Below are positions 1 through 11,253 of a DNA stretch of 64,000 bases, piece by piece. The position numbers and the translations under genes are program-made. The notes below the pieces were generated by a model. That model did no database searches, was not told where the DNA came from, and was given only the letters and a program-made list of their open reading frames with translations. The stretch's first letter is position 1, and every line of letters starts with the position of its first letter. Source of the DNA: Xanthostigma xanthostigma (lineage: Eukaryota > Arthropoda > Insecta > Raphidioptera > Raphidiidae); the NCBI GenBank assembly GCA_963575645.1, contig OY754464.1, forward strand, positions 48,660,192-48,724,191. Reading direction: 5' to 3'.

Positions 1-1502
1 ATTAAGAAGTAGGTACTGCAAAATTTTATTGAAAGTGAATTAGGGGTTGTAAAAGTTATGCAACATCCAGTTTTTTGTTAGTATTGGTTTATGTAAAGAT
101 AGAACGTCCATAGGTATATACAACGAAATAGAGCTATAAAAATACTATCCAAAACAATACCTCACAAAATATTTGACATACACCTCATTGCCTTGCCGCC
201 AAAATTACATACCAATATAGTCAGAATTAAAGATAATAATAATAATAATATTAAATATGCACAGTAGAGTAGAATTTCTATTATCCTGCATTCATTTTAT
301 TCACGAAGTTGATTTAATAATGCAGGGTAATAAGTTATTAACTGTTAATGTCAATGCAATTAGTCGTACGTGGCACGCTCTATGATCAACACGGGCATTG
401 CAACACGCATCTTATTCGTCGTTTAAAAAACAAAACTTTAAAAATTTGCATGCTCCTAACTCTTAACTTAGATATTTTCAGATTAATGGCCAAAAAACGA
501 ATTAAAATTTTAACTTTCAACCTCCATATTTCCAAAACTATCAACTTTTGGATAAGGCAAGTTTGCGCCAATGGTCACCATTTGACGTGTAGTATCTTCA
601 ACTTTCAAATCCATTGTTAATGAATCATTCTCTGTATGAGCCTATAATAAGTCTCAACCTATTATGGCAATGCAACAATAGATATGTATGGGCTTGTCAC
701 ACGTTTTTTTTTATTAGAGTTGGAACCTACGCTACAAAATGGATATGAAACAATTATTTTAAATTTTTCTGCAGAAAATATTTCCAAAAGTGTGCATCTT
801 TTTCAAGGTAATTCTAAACATAGAATAATCCTGCTACGGAGGTACGTCATTGCTAGACAGTTTCGACTGATTGACTGTAGCCTGTAGCTGAATCACACCC
901 ACTGGTTTTGTAGGCATAGATAACTGGTATACACATCTTTTTCCATAGACATACCTTTCAGGTCCTGCTTAAACGTAATCAGAATATGGGGCCTATGCTT
1001 AGCCGTTTGGAGTGAACACAATCCTTAAATTCTTGTTGGCAATTAAGACGAAGGATAAAAAAAGGGAATAATTGATTTTCATTAAAAGGAATAATGTGCA
1101 TTGTTTAAAATTTTCAAATTTTGATAGGCCAGACGACTCTATTGATGCTAGCAAATAATCATAGCAGCTATGGTGTCATTAAAAAATCTTCATTAACGCG
1201 AGCGTAGCCGCAGTTATAATGACCACTACTGGGTAAAATAGTTAAGAAAATCCAGATTTTAAATTTGAATTGATTTTCTATTCAATTTGCGTTTTAATAG
1301 AATGTACATTAATGACACTCAACAGCTGAGGTCATCAGCGTCTAATTTGCATTTCATTGAAACTCACATTCACCATTTCCATATTGTCTGTGTTTCGGTT
1401 CCATTTATGTCAAATAATCGAGACTATACCATACTTTTAACACACGTGACATGTATGTTATCATTCTAAATATGTTTTATGTAAGTTTATGTGTATATAC
1501 AT
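1..1502. other. Intergenic, no supported gene
   Basis: AT-rich DNA without a convincing coding region. The short open frames at 348-620 and 684-887 have no recognisable motif. A short (AAT)n run lies near 233-250. A weak inverted pair around 281-335 is centred on CCTGCATT / AATGCAGG. The last four bases (ACAT, 1499-1502) are the left target duplication of the gypsy element that follows. Confidence 0.6.
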
Positions 1503-3580
1503 TATAGCAAGCTATTTTTGACCTTCGAAACAAGCCCTTAACCCTTAAAAAAGGACCGGATTGAGATTCCGTTTTTATAAAAAATTCTTATATAAAATTT
1601 TGATTTTGTTAACTTTTGGCTCACCCTGTATATGTAGCTCGACATTCCGCAAGGTCAAGCGAGCTCTGATTAAAACATGTCCGAGTTTTGTGAACGAAAT
1701 TGAATGATTTTTGATAAAAGTAAAGATTTTTTATCAATGAGTGCGAGAGAGACGGCATGTTTTTGAAACGCAATAGAAAGGGACAGACAGTTAGAGTTGG
1801 CAAGAAAAAGCCGTGGAATTTTGAAAAATGATGGGTCGGTATTGTTCGTAGCGAGAGTACAGACTGGAGAGAAAGGTCCGGAAGAAAAATTTTGAAATGG
1901 AGTGATTTGCTGAGCCTCCACTGAGAATTTGAAGAATTTGATCGTATTATCGTCTCGTTTCGACTTTCGTGTATCGAAAAAATATCGATTTTAACGTTTT
2001 GTATCGACTGGCGAATATTGAATTTTTTTGTATCGCCATTACCGTCTTAAAAAGTAAAGACGTAGTTGTATCGCATTTTTTCGCCATTTTTGGAAGTGTC
2101 GTTTGTGTTGTGTTAAAGGCACGTGTTGTCGTTTAGTATCGGATTTAGAAAATTATAATTTTCGTGTGCGTTTATCGATTGTCTTGGTATCTGGCGTTCT
2201 CGTAGCAAGTTTTTGGATCATCTGTTCATCAATTGGGCATCTTCACGTATTTCGTTTGAGAAATATTCGTGTCCGACATCATCTCACTGGGACGTCAACT
2301 TCTTCCCTGGTGCTACCTGTAGGGATCTAGATTTCTCTACAGCATCTTAACTTCTATCGCTGTAAGAAGTATTTTCAGGTATTTTCTATACTTTTCTTAT
2401 CTCAACGTGCTGCCAGTAAAAATTTAAAAAAAAAAAAATTTATTTCATGAATAACTTTTAATTGCATAATCTGTGGTGTAAAATTTTATACAGTGTAAAA
2501 TTTAGAGTCGTAATTTTTTGGTGAGCTGAATTGTATATTTCTAAAGTTAATGTTTTAAAATTTTGAATGTACTTTTCGCGATTGTATTTAACGTGTAACT
2601 TTTATTTTTTGCATTTCAATTTAATATCGATTTCAGTGCATTTAACGATAACCGATCAAATCATATTTCTTTTAACGCTGTTTTGGCATGTGTTGAATGT
2701 CGCCTAAAATATTTCAAGTGTATATTTGATGAACCATTATTGCTATCATACGTAATACCGTATAAACGATTATTATTTATTATATGCTTGTGTAATATGT
2801 TCCACACGGTGGATTTTTTGTTGTTTATGTGATAGAATAAGGTACGTTCACATACCTGGTGATTAAAATTCTCTTTTTGCGCTTGTAGATTTTTACGAAA
2901 TAATGTTTTCAGGTATTCGCGTATGCTTCTAGTGCTTTCCTTAAGTCATTTTTATTAAGTTTGTCGATAATACTGTTAGCGTACCTAATTCTAATTTATT
3001 GTGTATTATTATTTATTGGTCAAATTTTTAGCTATTATTTCCGGAAATATTCAGGTCGATTTAATAATTCAATTTTACAGCAATATTAATTTTCTCAATT
3101 ACTGCTAGTCATCTATGACTTATAATTTTAAATTTTTTTAGCTAATAGTTACAGTCAAACTGATACAACTTGTTATATTTTATTTTTTTTCAAGTCAAAT
3201 TTTGGCATTATTACTTTTATAACCGGTATTATTGTTCACCACATATTTTGCTTATCTAATTATATTAACTTCTTTCATTTAACTTTTTGTGTTTACTTGG
3301 AATCGAACCTATCATTTTCCTTGACAACTGAGGCTAACACTTGTCAACGACTCAAGCACAGGGAATTAGTCTGGCGTCCATAAAATTTCAACGGAGCATA
3401 ACACCTCTTTTAAGTTGCTCATCCCTTATGCTAAAATTTTATAAAATCTGGTAAGTCTATTTTTCGGTTCCTTGGTGAGTTTCGATAACCGCCTATTACT
3501 GACGAACCCACCCCCAGCGCCGCTGAAAATAAGCTAGCCCGGACTGAATGTTTTGCCCCCCATTACGGGCAAACGTTACA
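1503..3580 (+). repeat. 5' LTR of gypsy element
   Basis: Begins TATAGC and ends GTTACA, a T...CA end rather than the usual TG...CA. The boundaries were fixed by comparison with 9172-11249 and by the ACAT target duplication. It contains the motif CTCACCCTGTATA near 1620, which resembles the ends (ACAGGGTGAG) of the fold-back elements at 11965 and 62014. Short open frames at 1670-1921 (minus) and 2103-2330 (plus) recur in the other LTR only because the LTRs are copies. I see no protein motif in them. The promoter and polyadenylation site must lie here but I cannot place them. Confidence 0.93.
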
Positions 3581-3583
3581 AAT

Positions 3584-3603
3584 TGGCGCACCCAACGTGG
3601 GGC
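3584..3603 (+). other. Primer-binding site of gypsy element
   Basis: Starts three bases after the LTR with TGGCGC and continues ACCCAACGTGGGGC. The 3' end of insect tRNA-Lys would give TGGCGCCCAACGTGGGGC, so the match is near perfect except for a two-base insertion (AC). Inference: minus-strand DNA is primed by tRNA-Lys. Confidence 0.75.
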
Positions 3604-3895
3604 CTGTTTTCTAGATTTTCCGTTTTTTCGTTTTCTGTTATCTAGATTTTCCGCTTTCCGGTTTTCGAGATTTTTTTTTTTTGGGTCCGAGTTTTTGTTA
3701 TTACGGACACGTTTTTTCTTTTACCGATCTGCCGTTCAACTTTTCGAAGTTTTAGTGTCTAGCAGTAGTTGGGGCTCGATTATTCTTTTTATTTTTGTTT
3801 TCTGTCTTAATATTAAATTTCGCCTTTTCGGATTGGACCATTGTTAAGTTTCGTTGTCGTTTCGTTTTAGTTGAAGATACGTTTCTAGGCTAACC
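3604..3895 (+). other. Untranslated leader of gypsy element
   Basis: A T-rich stretch between primer-binding site and gag. An open frame at 3548-3847 reads through it, but it is mostly phenylalanine, serine and arginine from T-rich DNA and begins inside the LTR, so I regard it as non-coding. It should hold the packaging signal, which I cannot identify. Confidence 0.55.
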
Positions 3896-5131
3896 ATGTC
3901 GGTGCAAGGATTAAAAAGGGATGAGTTAATCTACGAGTTAGGGTTACGTCACGTACAAGGTATTGACCATATGAATTTATCGTTGTTACGCGCGTCATTG
4001 ACCACCTTAATGTCACAAACGGTAGACATGAATTTTCCCGATATTCAGTTGGATTTTGCCTCCGAACTCGAAATCTGCCGTGCCAAAATTAGTGAACTAA
4101 AGAGACTAGTGCAAGATTTTAATGATAGCATTGATAGTCCTTTATATAACGCTGTAGACGCGCGTATACTCCATGTAATTAATCGAACGCGACGCTTGAC
4201 GTCTCGTGCCGAGACATCGCTATTGCGATTAGAGGTCGCCACACTTCTTGAACAAATCTTAGCGCTGGACGAAGAATTGAACTCCCGAGGGCTATTAGGT
4301 AGCGCACAATTAAATAACTTGAGTATTTCTCTTCCTGATTCCGTGCCTAGGTCATGTTCATCTCACTCTACCGTCCCGGTTTATAAGTGGGGTATTAAAT
4401 TCTCTGGGGAGCCGTCACGAGAAAGTGTGGCTGATATCCTAGAAAAATTCGAGGAAATGCGAATTTCTCGCGGCGCTTCGAAAGAAGACTTGTTTCATTC
4501 CGTATATGACTTATTGGAAGGTCCCGCGTTGTCCTGGTTTCGCTCCGTGAAAAATTCGATTTCGTCGTGGGACGAATTTGTATCCCAATTAAAGATTGAA
4601 TTCCAACCACTCGATTATGCCAATGCCTTGTGGAACGAAATCTTTAATCGACTTCAAGGACCCGATGAAGGTGTAGGCCCTTACGTTTACTGTATGAGTA
4701 ATCTTTTTTCACGCCTGCCTACCCCTACTTCAGAATCCCAACGTCTTAGCGTTATACGCCGTAATTTGGCGCCTTATTACCTGCACCATTTAGGAACGAC
4801 CTCTATGGCAACCGTTGATCAACTTATCGTCGCTTGTAAAAAATTGGAGGAAAACCGACATCTCGCTGAACGTCACTCTGCGGGCTCCGTCCCTCCACCG
4901 TTGGTTGAGCCGACGTACGCTTATAAGTCCCACCAAATCTCTGTGCCGGTTCATTCAGCCAACGTTTCCGCTACTTCCCCTATAGTCTGTTGGAATTGTC
5001 GACAGTCGGGTCATCGCTATGCCAACTGTACCGCCCCCAAACAACTGTTTTGTTATCGTTGTGGGGATAGAAATCATTTTGCTAAGACGTGCTCACGTAA
5101 GCCGTCAACAAACTACAACGGCGAACTGTAA
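3896..5131 (+). CDS. Gag polyprotein of gypsy element
   Basis: A 411-residue structural protein that would build the cytoplasmic virus-like particle and bind the element RNA. An N-terminal region rich in charged helices (about residues 1-160) is followed by a retrotransposon capsid region (about 165-320) with the typical Trp-Phe core in ALSWFRSVK. Two CCHC zinc knuckles lie at residues 365-378 (CWNCRQSGHRYANC) and 386-399 (CYRCGDRNHFAKTC). The start ATG follows a leader of about 300 nt after the primer-binding site. The frame is intact. The last 31 nt overlap the pol frame, which lies at -1. I see no classic heptamer in the overlap, so the shift signal is unidentified. Confidence 0.93.
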   Translation: MSVQGLKRDELIYELGLRHVQGIDHMNLSLLRASLTTLMSQTVDMNFPDIQLDFASELEICRAKISELKRLVQDFNDSIDSPLYNAVDARILHVINRTRRLTSRAETSLLRLEVATLLEQILALDEELNSRGLLGSAQLNNLSISLPDSVPRSCSSHSTVPVYKWGIKFSGEPSRESVADILEKFEEMRISRGASKEDLFHSVYDLLEGPALSWFRSVKNSISSWDEFVSQLKIEFQPLDYANALWNEIFNRLQGPDEGVGPYVYCMSNLFSRLPTPTSESQRLSVIRRNLAPYYLHHLGTTSMATVDQLIVACKKLEENRHLAERHSAGSVPPPLVEPTYAYKSHQISVPVHSANVSATSPIVCWNCRQSGHRYANCTAPKQLFCYRCGDRNHFAKTCSRKPSTNYNGEL

Positions 5132-8100
5132 CCAGGAATCGCACTTTTCGCCCTACCTTTCAGATTCCGCCTGGTAAAAGAAACGATCCCACCGCTTGGA
5201 AGAGTTGGCTTCGCGTCGTCCGCGATTTCTGTGTGAATAAACCTTCCGAATCCCGTCCTGTCATAGGCTCATCTGTTCTCAGTAGAACAGCTAATGTCGC
5301 GCCGCCTTCTCGTCCCGGTGTCCGGCAGTATCGTTCCCGTGTTGTGTTGTCCTCGTCTCGTAAGTTATCGTCTCGTTCTCGTCCCGTTCCGTCTGGTCTT
5401 TGTCCGGTACCGTCTCGATGTCAACAATCTCCGTCCGAACCACGTCCAGTTTTTTCTCACTCCCAATATCGTGCGTGTCCTACCTTTACGCATCTCGAAG
5501 GCGATAACCGCCCTTACGTGACTCTAAAAATTTTCGACCATAGTTGTGTTTGTCTCTTGGACACAGGTGCCAACCGCTCCGTACTTGGTCGTTTTGGTCT
5601 GGAACTCATACAATTATTTTCACTTAAATTATTGCCTTCAAAACATGTCCTTTCTACCGCCGATGGCGCTATTCAAACCGTTACTGGATCTGTGTTACTA
5701 CCCATAACAGTAGGGGGGGTCATTAAACTTCTCGATGTATTGGTAGTGCCGTCCCTTCAACATACCGTGCTACTGGGTATGGATTTCGTGAAGGCCTTTA
5801 ATGTGTCTGTGGATTTTAAAAATAATTCCTATGATCTTCCCGTGCCGAAGCTAGGTAATCCCTATTGCAAAATAGAATCGACACAGGCAATTAGTGATCG
5901 TGCCGACCTTTCTGATGTTCAGCAGGCCACACTTACTTCGGTCATAAACAGTTTTCAAGCTATATCGTGGCGTGACGGTCATAAGTTAGGGCGTACCCCG
6001 TTAATCGAACACGTTATCGATACTGGAGATTCGACCCCCCTTAAACAGCGACAATATCCTTTGTCCCCTTACATGATGAGACATCTTAATAAAGAACTTG
6101 ACAATATGCTAAGCCTGAAGGTTGTCAAGCCTTCTACTAGCCCCTGGACCTCACCCGTATTATTGGTGAAAAAGCCCAATGGGGAGTTGAGATTTTGTTT
6201 CGACGGTCGTAAATTGAATTCCGTTACCAAACCTGACGCTTACCCTTTACCCCTGGTTAACCACATCCTTAGCATGTTGGCGGGAGCCAAATTCCTTACT
6301 AGTATCGACCTCAAGTCCGCTTTCTGGCAAATACCGTTATCGCCTACCTCTCGTGAAAAGACCGCTTTTTCGGTTCCTGGTCGCGGTCTGTTTGAATTTG
6401 ATGTCATGCCTTTTGGCCTCCGTAACGCGCCTCAAACTCAACAGCGACTAATGGATAGTGTTCTCGGTCCCGAACTGGAACCTTTCGTATTTGTATATTT
6501 AGATGATATCATCGTGGCCACACCTACTTTTGAGAAGCATATCGACGTGTTGCGCGAAGTGTTGTCTCGTTTCAAAAAAGCTAATCTTACTATTAATCTA
6601 CCCAAATGTTCATTCTGCCGCCCCTCCCTTAAGTTTCTTGGTTTCGTTGTCGATAAGCGGGGCCTTCGTACTGACCCCGATAAAGTGTCGGCCATGTTGA
6701 ACTACTCCCGACCTACCACCACTACCGAAGTTAAACGATTTATAGGCCTGTGTTCTTGGTACCGGAGGTTCATTCCTCACTTTTCATCTCTGACTGCGCC
6801 TATTACACAACTTATCAAACGACGTAAGAAGGGCCAACAAATCGAATGGAATAATGAGGCCGAACGATGTTTCTTGGCTATTAAGCAAGCTCTTGTTTCT
6901 GCCCCCGTGTTAGCTACTCCGAACTTCGATAAACCTTTTACTATACAAAGCGACGCCTCTGACGTCGGATTGGGATGCGTGCTAACTCAAGCCAACGACG
7001 ATGGTATTGATGTCCCGGTCGCCTTTGCCAGTCGCACCTTGAATGCGCAGGAGCGTAATTATTCTACTACCGAAAAGGAATGCCTTGCTGTCCTCTTTGG
7101 AATTGAGAAATTTCGACCGTATGTTGAAGGCACTCACTTCAAGGTGTTGACTGACCACCATTCGCTACTCTGGCTTCAGAATCTGAAGGATCCGTCTGGT
7201 CGCCTGGCCCGCTGGGCCGTAAGAATCCAACAATATGACGTTATCTTCGAACATAGGAAAGGCTCTATGCATGTTGTCCCTGATGCCCTCTCCCGAGCTC
7301 CGATCGAAATCTCCGCCCTTAATTTTAGCAATGAGCTTTGTAACGCCGACCCGTGGTATCAGCGCATGATCCATTCTGTTCAACAACACCCCAACGAATA
7401 CGAGCGTTGGCGTGTCATAGATGGCCGTCTATATAGACGTCTTTTACCCGCTTTGGGTCAAGTACCAAACCAAGATGAGTGGAAAACCGCGGTCCCTGAA
7501 CGCGCTCGACGTGATCTTTTGGAGCAATTACATTCAAATCCCACGGCTGGTCATTTTGGTATTGCCAAAACGTTATATCGCCTTTCGGAGCAATATTATT
7601 GGCCCCGGATGAGGATGGACGTCATTAAGTTTGTTTCGCGTTGTCGCACCTGTGCCGCCCAAAAGGTGTTAAATACCGCTCGCCCCGGATTTATGGGTCA
7701 GCCCAAACAAATTAAATTCCCATGGCAGTTAGTGGGCTGCGACATTCTCGGACCCTTACCTAAAACCAAGGCTGGTTATCGATTCGTCTTAGTCGTAGTG
7801 GATTGGTTTACTAAGTTTACGTTAATGAAACCGTTAAAGCGAGCGGATGGCCGCTCTATCGCTTCCTACCTAGAAGATGAGGTTTTCCTAATGTATGGAG
7901 CACCGCAAATTTTATTGACCGACAATGGTACCGAATTCACCGCAAAAATCATCCAGAGTCTGCTAGCGACTTACGGCACTAAGCATTGGTATGTCGCCAA
8001 GTACCACGCTCAGGCGAACTTTGTGGAACGTGTTAATCGCAGTATCGGGACAGCTGTTAGGTCCTATTTATCGGATGCTAATCATCATGAGTGGGATAAG

Positions 8101-8754
8101 GTTCTACCGCATATCGGGTTTGCTCTGCGAACAGCTGTCCATGAGTCTACGGGTTTTGTACCGACCTTTCTCAATTTTGGACGCTTTGTACCTCTGAATG
8201 GAAGATATTACGGCGATTTGGATGATCAAGACGTGGTGGAGCTAAGCTGGTCCAGTGAATTCTACGCCCGCCAGCTACAAGAACACCCGGCAATCTATCA
8301 ACAAGTGCGACAGCACCTGGCTGACGCCTATGACCGACAAGCTACGGGCTACAACAAAGGTAAACGACCGGCTATGCGATTTGCTGTTGGAGATCGTGTT
8401 TGGAAACGACACTACGTTCTGTCCAGCGGACCCCATGGGTTTTCATCCAAGTTAGCCCCTCGCTTTCTTCCTTGTCGCGTTGCGAAGGTAATCTCTCCCC
8501 TCATCTACGAGTTGAACCATGAAGATGGCCACTCCGTTGGCCGATGGCATGTCAAGGACCTGAAGCCTTACGTTGAAGACAGCCAGTCTGATAAATCCAG
8601 CGAATCTGGCTCTGATGAGTCCAGCGAATCTGGCTCTGATGAGTCCCACGAATTTGGCTCTGCTAAGTCCAACGCCGAATCACTCCACCGCAACAATGAC
8701 GCCGCTCCGCCGGATTTTGCAAGTGACGACTCCGTTTGGGACCTTTTTGACTGA
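5101..8754 (+). CDS. Pol polyprotein of gypsy element (PR-RT-RNaseH-IN)
   Basis: This frame is open from 5101, just after a TAA at 5098-5100, so it overlaps the gag end and lies at -1 to it. Expression by -1 frameshifting is inferred. The first in-frame alternative start is GTG at 5233, and the residue numbers here count from it. Aspartic protease: DTG at 110-112. Reverse transcriptase: YLDD at 422-425. RNase H: first Asp about 574. Integrase: HHCC zinc finger from H767 to C804/C807, then catalytic D837, D897, E932 (the last two 35 apart). A GPY/F-like module follows near the C terminus (LKPY). The tail has a short serine- and acid-rich repeat (ESGSDESS type). No stop or frameshift interrupts it. 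It would copy and integrate the element. Confidence 0.95.
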   Translation, partial: AVNKLQRRTVTRNRTFRPTFQIPPGKRNDPTAWKSWLRVVRDFCVNKPSESRPVIGSSVLSRTANVAPPSRPGVRQYRSRVVLSSSRKLSSRSRPVPSGLCPVPSRCQQSPSEPRPVFSHSQYRACPTFTHLEGDNRPYVTLKIFDHSCVCLLDTGANRSVLGRFGLELIQLFSLKLLPSKHVLSTADGAIQTVTGSVLLPITVGGVIKLLDVLVVPSLQHTVLLGMDFVKAFNVSVDFKNNSYDLPVPKLGNPYCKIESTQAISDRADLSDVQQATLTSVINSFQAISWRDGHKLGRTPLIEHVIDTGDSTPLKQRQYPLSPYMMRHLNKELDNMLSLKVVKPSTSPWTSPVLLVKKPNGELRFCFDGRKLNSVTKPDAYPLPLVNHILSMLAGAKFLTSIDLKSAFWQIPLSPTSREKTAFSVPGRGLFEFDVMPFGLRNAPQTQQRLMDSVLGPELEPFVFVYLDDIIVATPTFEKHIDVLREVLSRFKKANLTINLPKCSFCRPSLKFLGFVVDKRGLRTDPDKVSAMLNYSRPTTTTEVKRFIGLCSWYRRFIPHFSSLTAPITQLIKRRKKGQQIEWNNEAERCFLAIKQALVSAPVLATPNFDKPFTIQSDASDVGLGCVLTQANDDGIDVPVAFASRTLNAQERNYSTTEKECLAVLFGIEKFRPYVEGTHFKVLTDHHSLLWLQNLKDPSGRLARWAVRIQQYDVIFEHRKGSMHVVPDALSRAPIEISALNFSNELCNADPWYQRMIHSVQQHPNEYERWRVIDGRLYRRLLPALGQVPNQDEWKTAVPERARRDLLEQLHSNPTAGHFGIAKTLYRLSEQYYWPRMRMDVIKFVSRCRTCAAQKVLNTARPGFMGQPKQIKFPWQLVGCDILGPLPKTKAGYRFVLVVVDWFTKFTLMKPLKRADGRSIASYLEDEVFLMYGAPQILLTDNGTEFTAKIIQSLLATYGTKHWYVAKYHAQANFVERVNRSIGTAVRSYLSDANHHEWDKVLPHIGFALRTAVHESTGFVPTFLNFGRFVPLNGRYYGDLDDQDVVELSWSSEFYARQLQEHPAIYQQVRQHLADAYDRQATGYNKGKRPAMRFAVGDRVWKRHYVLSSGPHGFSSKLAPRFLPCRVAKVISPLIYELNHEDGHSVGRWHVKDLKPYVEDSQSDKSSESGSDESSESGSDESHEFGSAKSNAESLHRNNDAAPPDFASDDSVWDLFD

Positions 8755-9171
8755 ATCCATTTTCGTTCGTAAGTGTGACGTCCGAGATAGCTACTTATGA
8801 TAGGCCGTTGTCAGTACGCTGGCAGTTCGGCATAATTTTGCTTCCCCATTTCGCTGTTTCTCAATTAGATCTAAACTGAGGGATAGTTTGACTATTCTCT
8901 GATCCAATTGTGACGGCGGGTCCACCTGTACACCAGGCTCTGTGTTTTTCAACCCATCCTACCGAAGTTCGTTTTTTCTTTGGCCTGTCTCCACCTTTAG
9001 GCCATGATGTTGCGGAACTTATTCGGAGACGATAGCTCCAGGACCCGTCGGACGCATAACAACTCAGAGTGTCAATTAACTTCTCCTTGACAATTTTGGT
9101 TTTTCTCACCCTGTGTGTCATAGGTATCAAGAAAAGGCCTGCGTCCTTTTCTTTTGGAGGAAAGGGAGGTG
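8755..9171 (+). other. 3' untranslated region and polypurine tract of gypsy element
   Basis: Lies between the pol stop and the 3' LTR. It ends in a purine run (GGAGGAAAGGGAGGTG, about 9155-9170), the expected plus-strand primer directly before the LTR. It also contains CTCACCCTGTGTG near 9106. A 113-codon open frame on the minus strand (8861-9202) runs through it and into the LTR. It has no recognisable domain and is probably fortuitous. Confidence 0.8.
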
Positions 9172-11249
9172 TATAGCAAGCTATTTTTGACCTTCGAAAC
9201 AAGCCCTTAACCCTTAAAAAAGGACCGGATTGAGATTCCGTTTTTATAAAAAATTCTTATATAAAATTTTGATTTTGTTAACTTTTGGCTCACCCTGTAT
9301 ATGTAGCTCGACATTCCGCAAGGTCAAGCGAGCTCTGATTAAAACATGTCCGAGTTTTGTGAACGAAATTGAATGATTTTTGATAAAAGTAAAGATTTTT
9401 TATCAATGAGTGCGAGAGAGACGGCATGTTTTTGAAACGCAATAGAAAGGGACAGACAGTTAGAGTTGGCAAGAAAAAGCCGTGGAATTTTGAAAAATGA
9501 TGGGTCGGTATTGTTCGTAGCGAGAGTACAGACTGGAGAGAAAGGTCCGGAAGAAAAATTTTGAAATGGAGTGATTTGCTGAGCCTCCACTGAGAATTTG
9601 AAGAATTTGATCGTATTATCGTCTCGTTTCGACTTTCGTGTATCGAAAAAATATCGATTTTAACGTTTTGTATCGACTGGCGAATATTGAATTTTTTTGT
9701 ATCGCCATTACCGTCTTAAAAAGTAAAGACGTAGTTGTATCGCATTTTTTCGCCATTTTTGGAAGTGTCGTTTGTGTTGTGTTAAAGGCACGTGTTGTCG
9801 TTTAGTATCGGATTTAGAAAATTATAATTTTCGTGTGCGTTTATCGATTGTCTTGGTATCTGGCGTTCTCGTAGCAAGTTTTTGGATCATCTGTTCATCA
9901 ATTGGGCATCTTCACGTATTTCGTTTGAGAAATATTCGTGTCCGACATCATCTCACTGGGACGTCAACTTCTTCCCTGGTGCTACCTGTAGGGATCTAGA
10001 TTTCTCTACAGCATCTTAACTTCTATCGCTGTAAGAAGTATTTTCAGGTATTTTCTATACTTTTCTTATCTCAACGTGCTGCCAGTAAAAATTTAAAAAA
10101 AAAAAAATTTATTTCATGAATAACTTTTAATTGCATAATCTGTGGTGTAAAATTTTATACAGTGTAAAATTTAGAGTCGTAATTTTTTGGTGAGCTGAAT
10201 TGTATATTTCTAAAGTTAATGTTTTAAAATTTTGAATGTACTTTTCGCGATTGTATTTAACGTGTAACTTTTATTTTTTGCATTTCAATTTAATATCGAT
10301 TTCAGTGCATTTAACGATAACCGATCAAATCATATTTCTTTTAACGCTGTTTTGGCATGTGTTGAATGTCGCCTAAAATATTTCAAGTGTATATTTGATG
10401 AACCATTATTGCTATCATACGTAATACCGTATAAACGATTATTATTTATTATATGCTTGTGTAATATGTTCCACACGGTGGATTTTTTGTTGTTTATGTG
10501 ATAGAATAAGGTACGTTCACATACCTGGTGATTAAAATTCTCTTTTTGCGCTTGTAGATTTTTACGAAATAATGTTTTCAGGTATTCGCGTATGCTTCTA
10601 GTGCTTTCCTTAAGTCATTTTTATTAAGTTTGTCGATAATACTGTTAGCGTACCTAATTCTAATTTATTGTGTATTATTATTTATTGGTCAAATTTTTAG
10701 CTATTATTTCCGGAAATATTCAGGTCGATTTAATAATTCAATTTTACAGCAATATTAATTTTCTCAATTACTGCTAGTCATCTATGACTTATAATTTTAA
10801 ATTTTTTTAGCTAATAGTTACAGTCAAACTGATACAACTTGTTATATTTTATTTTTTTTCAAGTCAAATTTTGGCATTATTACTTTTATAACCGGTATTA
10901 TTGTTCACCACATATTTTGCTTATCTAATTATATTAACTTCTTTCATTTAACTTTTTGTGTTTACTTGGAATCGAACCTATCATTTTCCTTGACAACTGA
11001 GGCTAACACTTGTCAACGACTCAAGCACAGGGAATTAGTCTGGCGTCCATAAAATTTCAACGGAGCATAACACCTCTTTTAAGTTGCTCATCCCTTATGC
11101 TAAAATTTTATAAAATCTGGTAAGTCTATTTTTCGGTTCCTTGGTGAGTTTCGATAACCGCCTATTACTGACGAACCCACCCCCAGCGCCGCTGAAAATA
11201 AGCTAGCCCGGACTGAATGTTTTGCCCCCCATTACGGGCAAACGTTACA
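9172..11249 (+). repeat. 3' LTR of gypsy element
   Basis: Copy of 1503-3580 at an exact 7,669-bp offset. Homopolymer runs such as the 13-A run have the same length in both copies. The near identity implies a recent insertion. It is followed by the right target duplication ACAT at 11250-11253. Confidence 0.93.
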
Positions 11250-11253
11250 ACAT

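Larger units (their letters stand above)
1503..11249 (+). mobile_element. Full-length Ty3/gypsy LTR retrotransposon
   Basis: A complete 9,747-bp element. Two 2,078-bp LTRs lie at a constant offset of 7,669 bp, with no indel between them and no substitution in the stretches I compared. Four-base target duplications ACAT flank it at 1499-1502 and 11250-11253. Order: LTR, primer-binding site, leader, gag, pol (protease, reverse transcriptase, RNase H, integrase), polypurine tract, LTR. No envelope-like third ORF is present. Both coding frames are unbroken and the integrase triad is complete, so it looks recently inserted and possibly still mobile. LTRs of about 2 kb are long for insect gypsy elements. 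The clade within Metaviridae is not assigned here. Confidence 0.96.

Noticed and set aside
600..970. Possible decayed retroelement protease on the minus strand
   Set aside because: A short segment (TKPVGVIQLQATVN) vaguely resembles the start of a gypsy protease region, but it is interrupted by stops and has no catalytic DTG/DSG.
1670..2330. Repeated short ORFs in both LTRs
   Set aside because: They recur only because the LTRs are copies; no motif or conserved start.
8861..9202. 113-codon antisense ORF at the gypsy 3' end
   Set aside because: Overlaps the polypurine tract and LTR, no recognisable domain; likely fortuitous.
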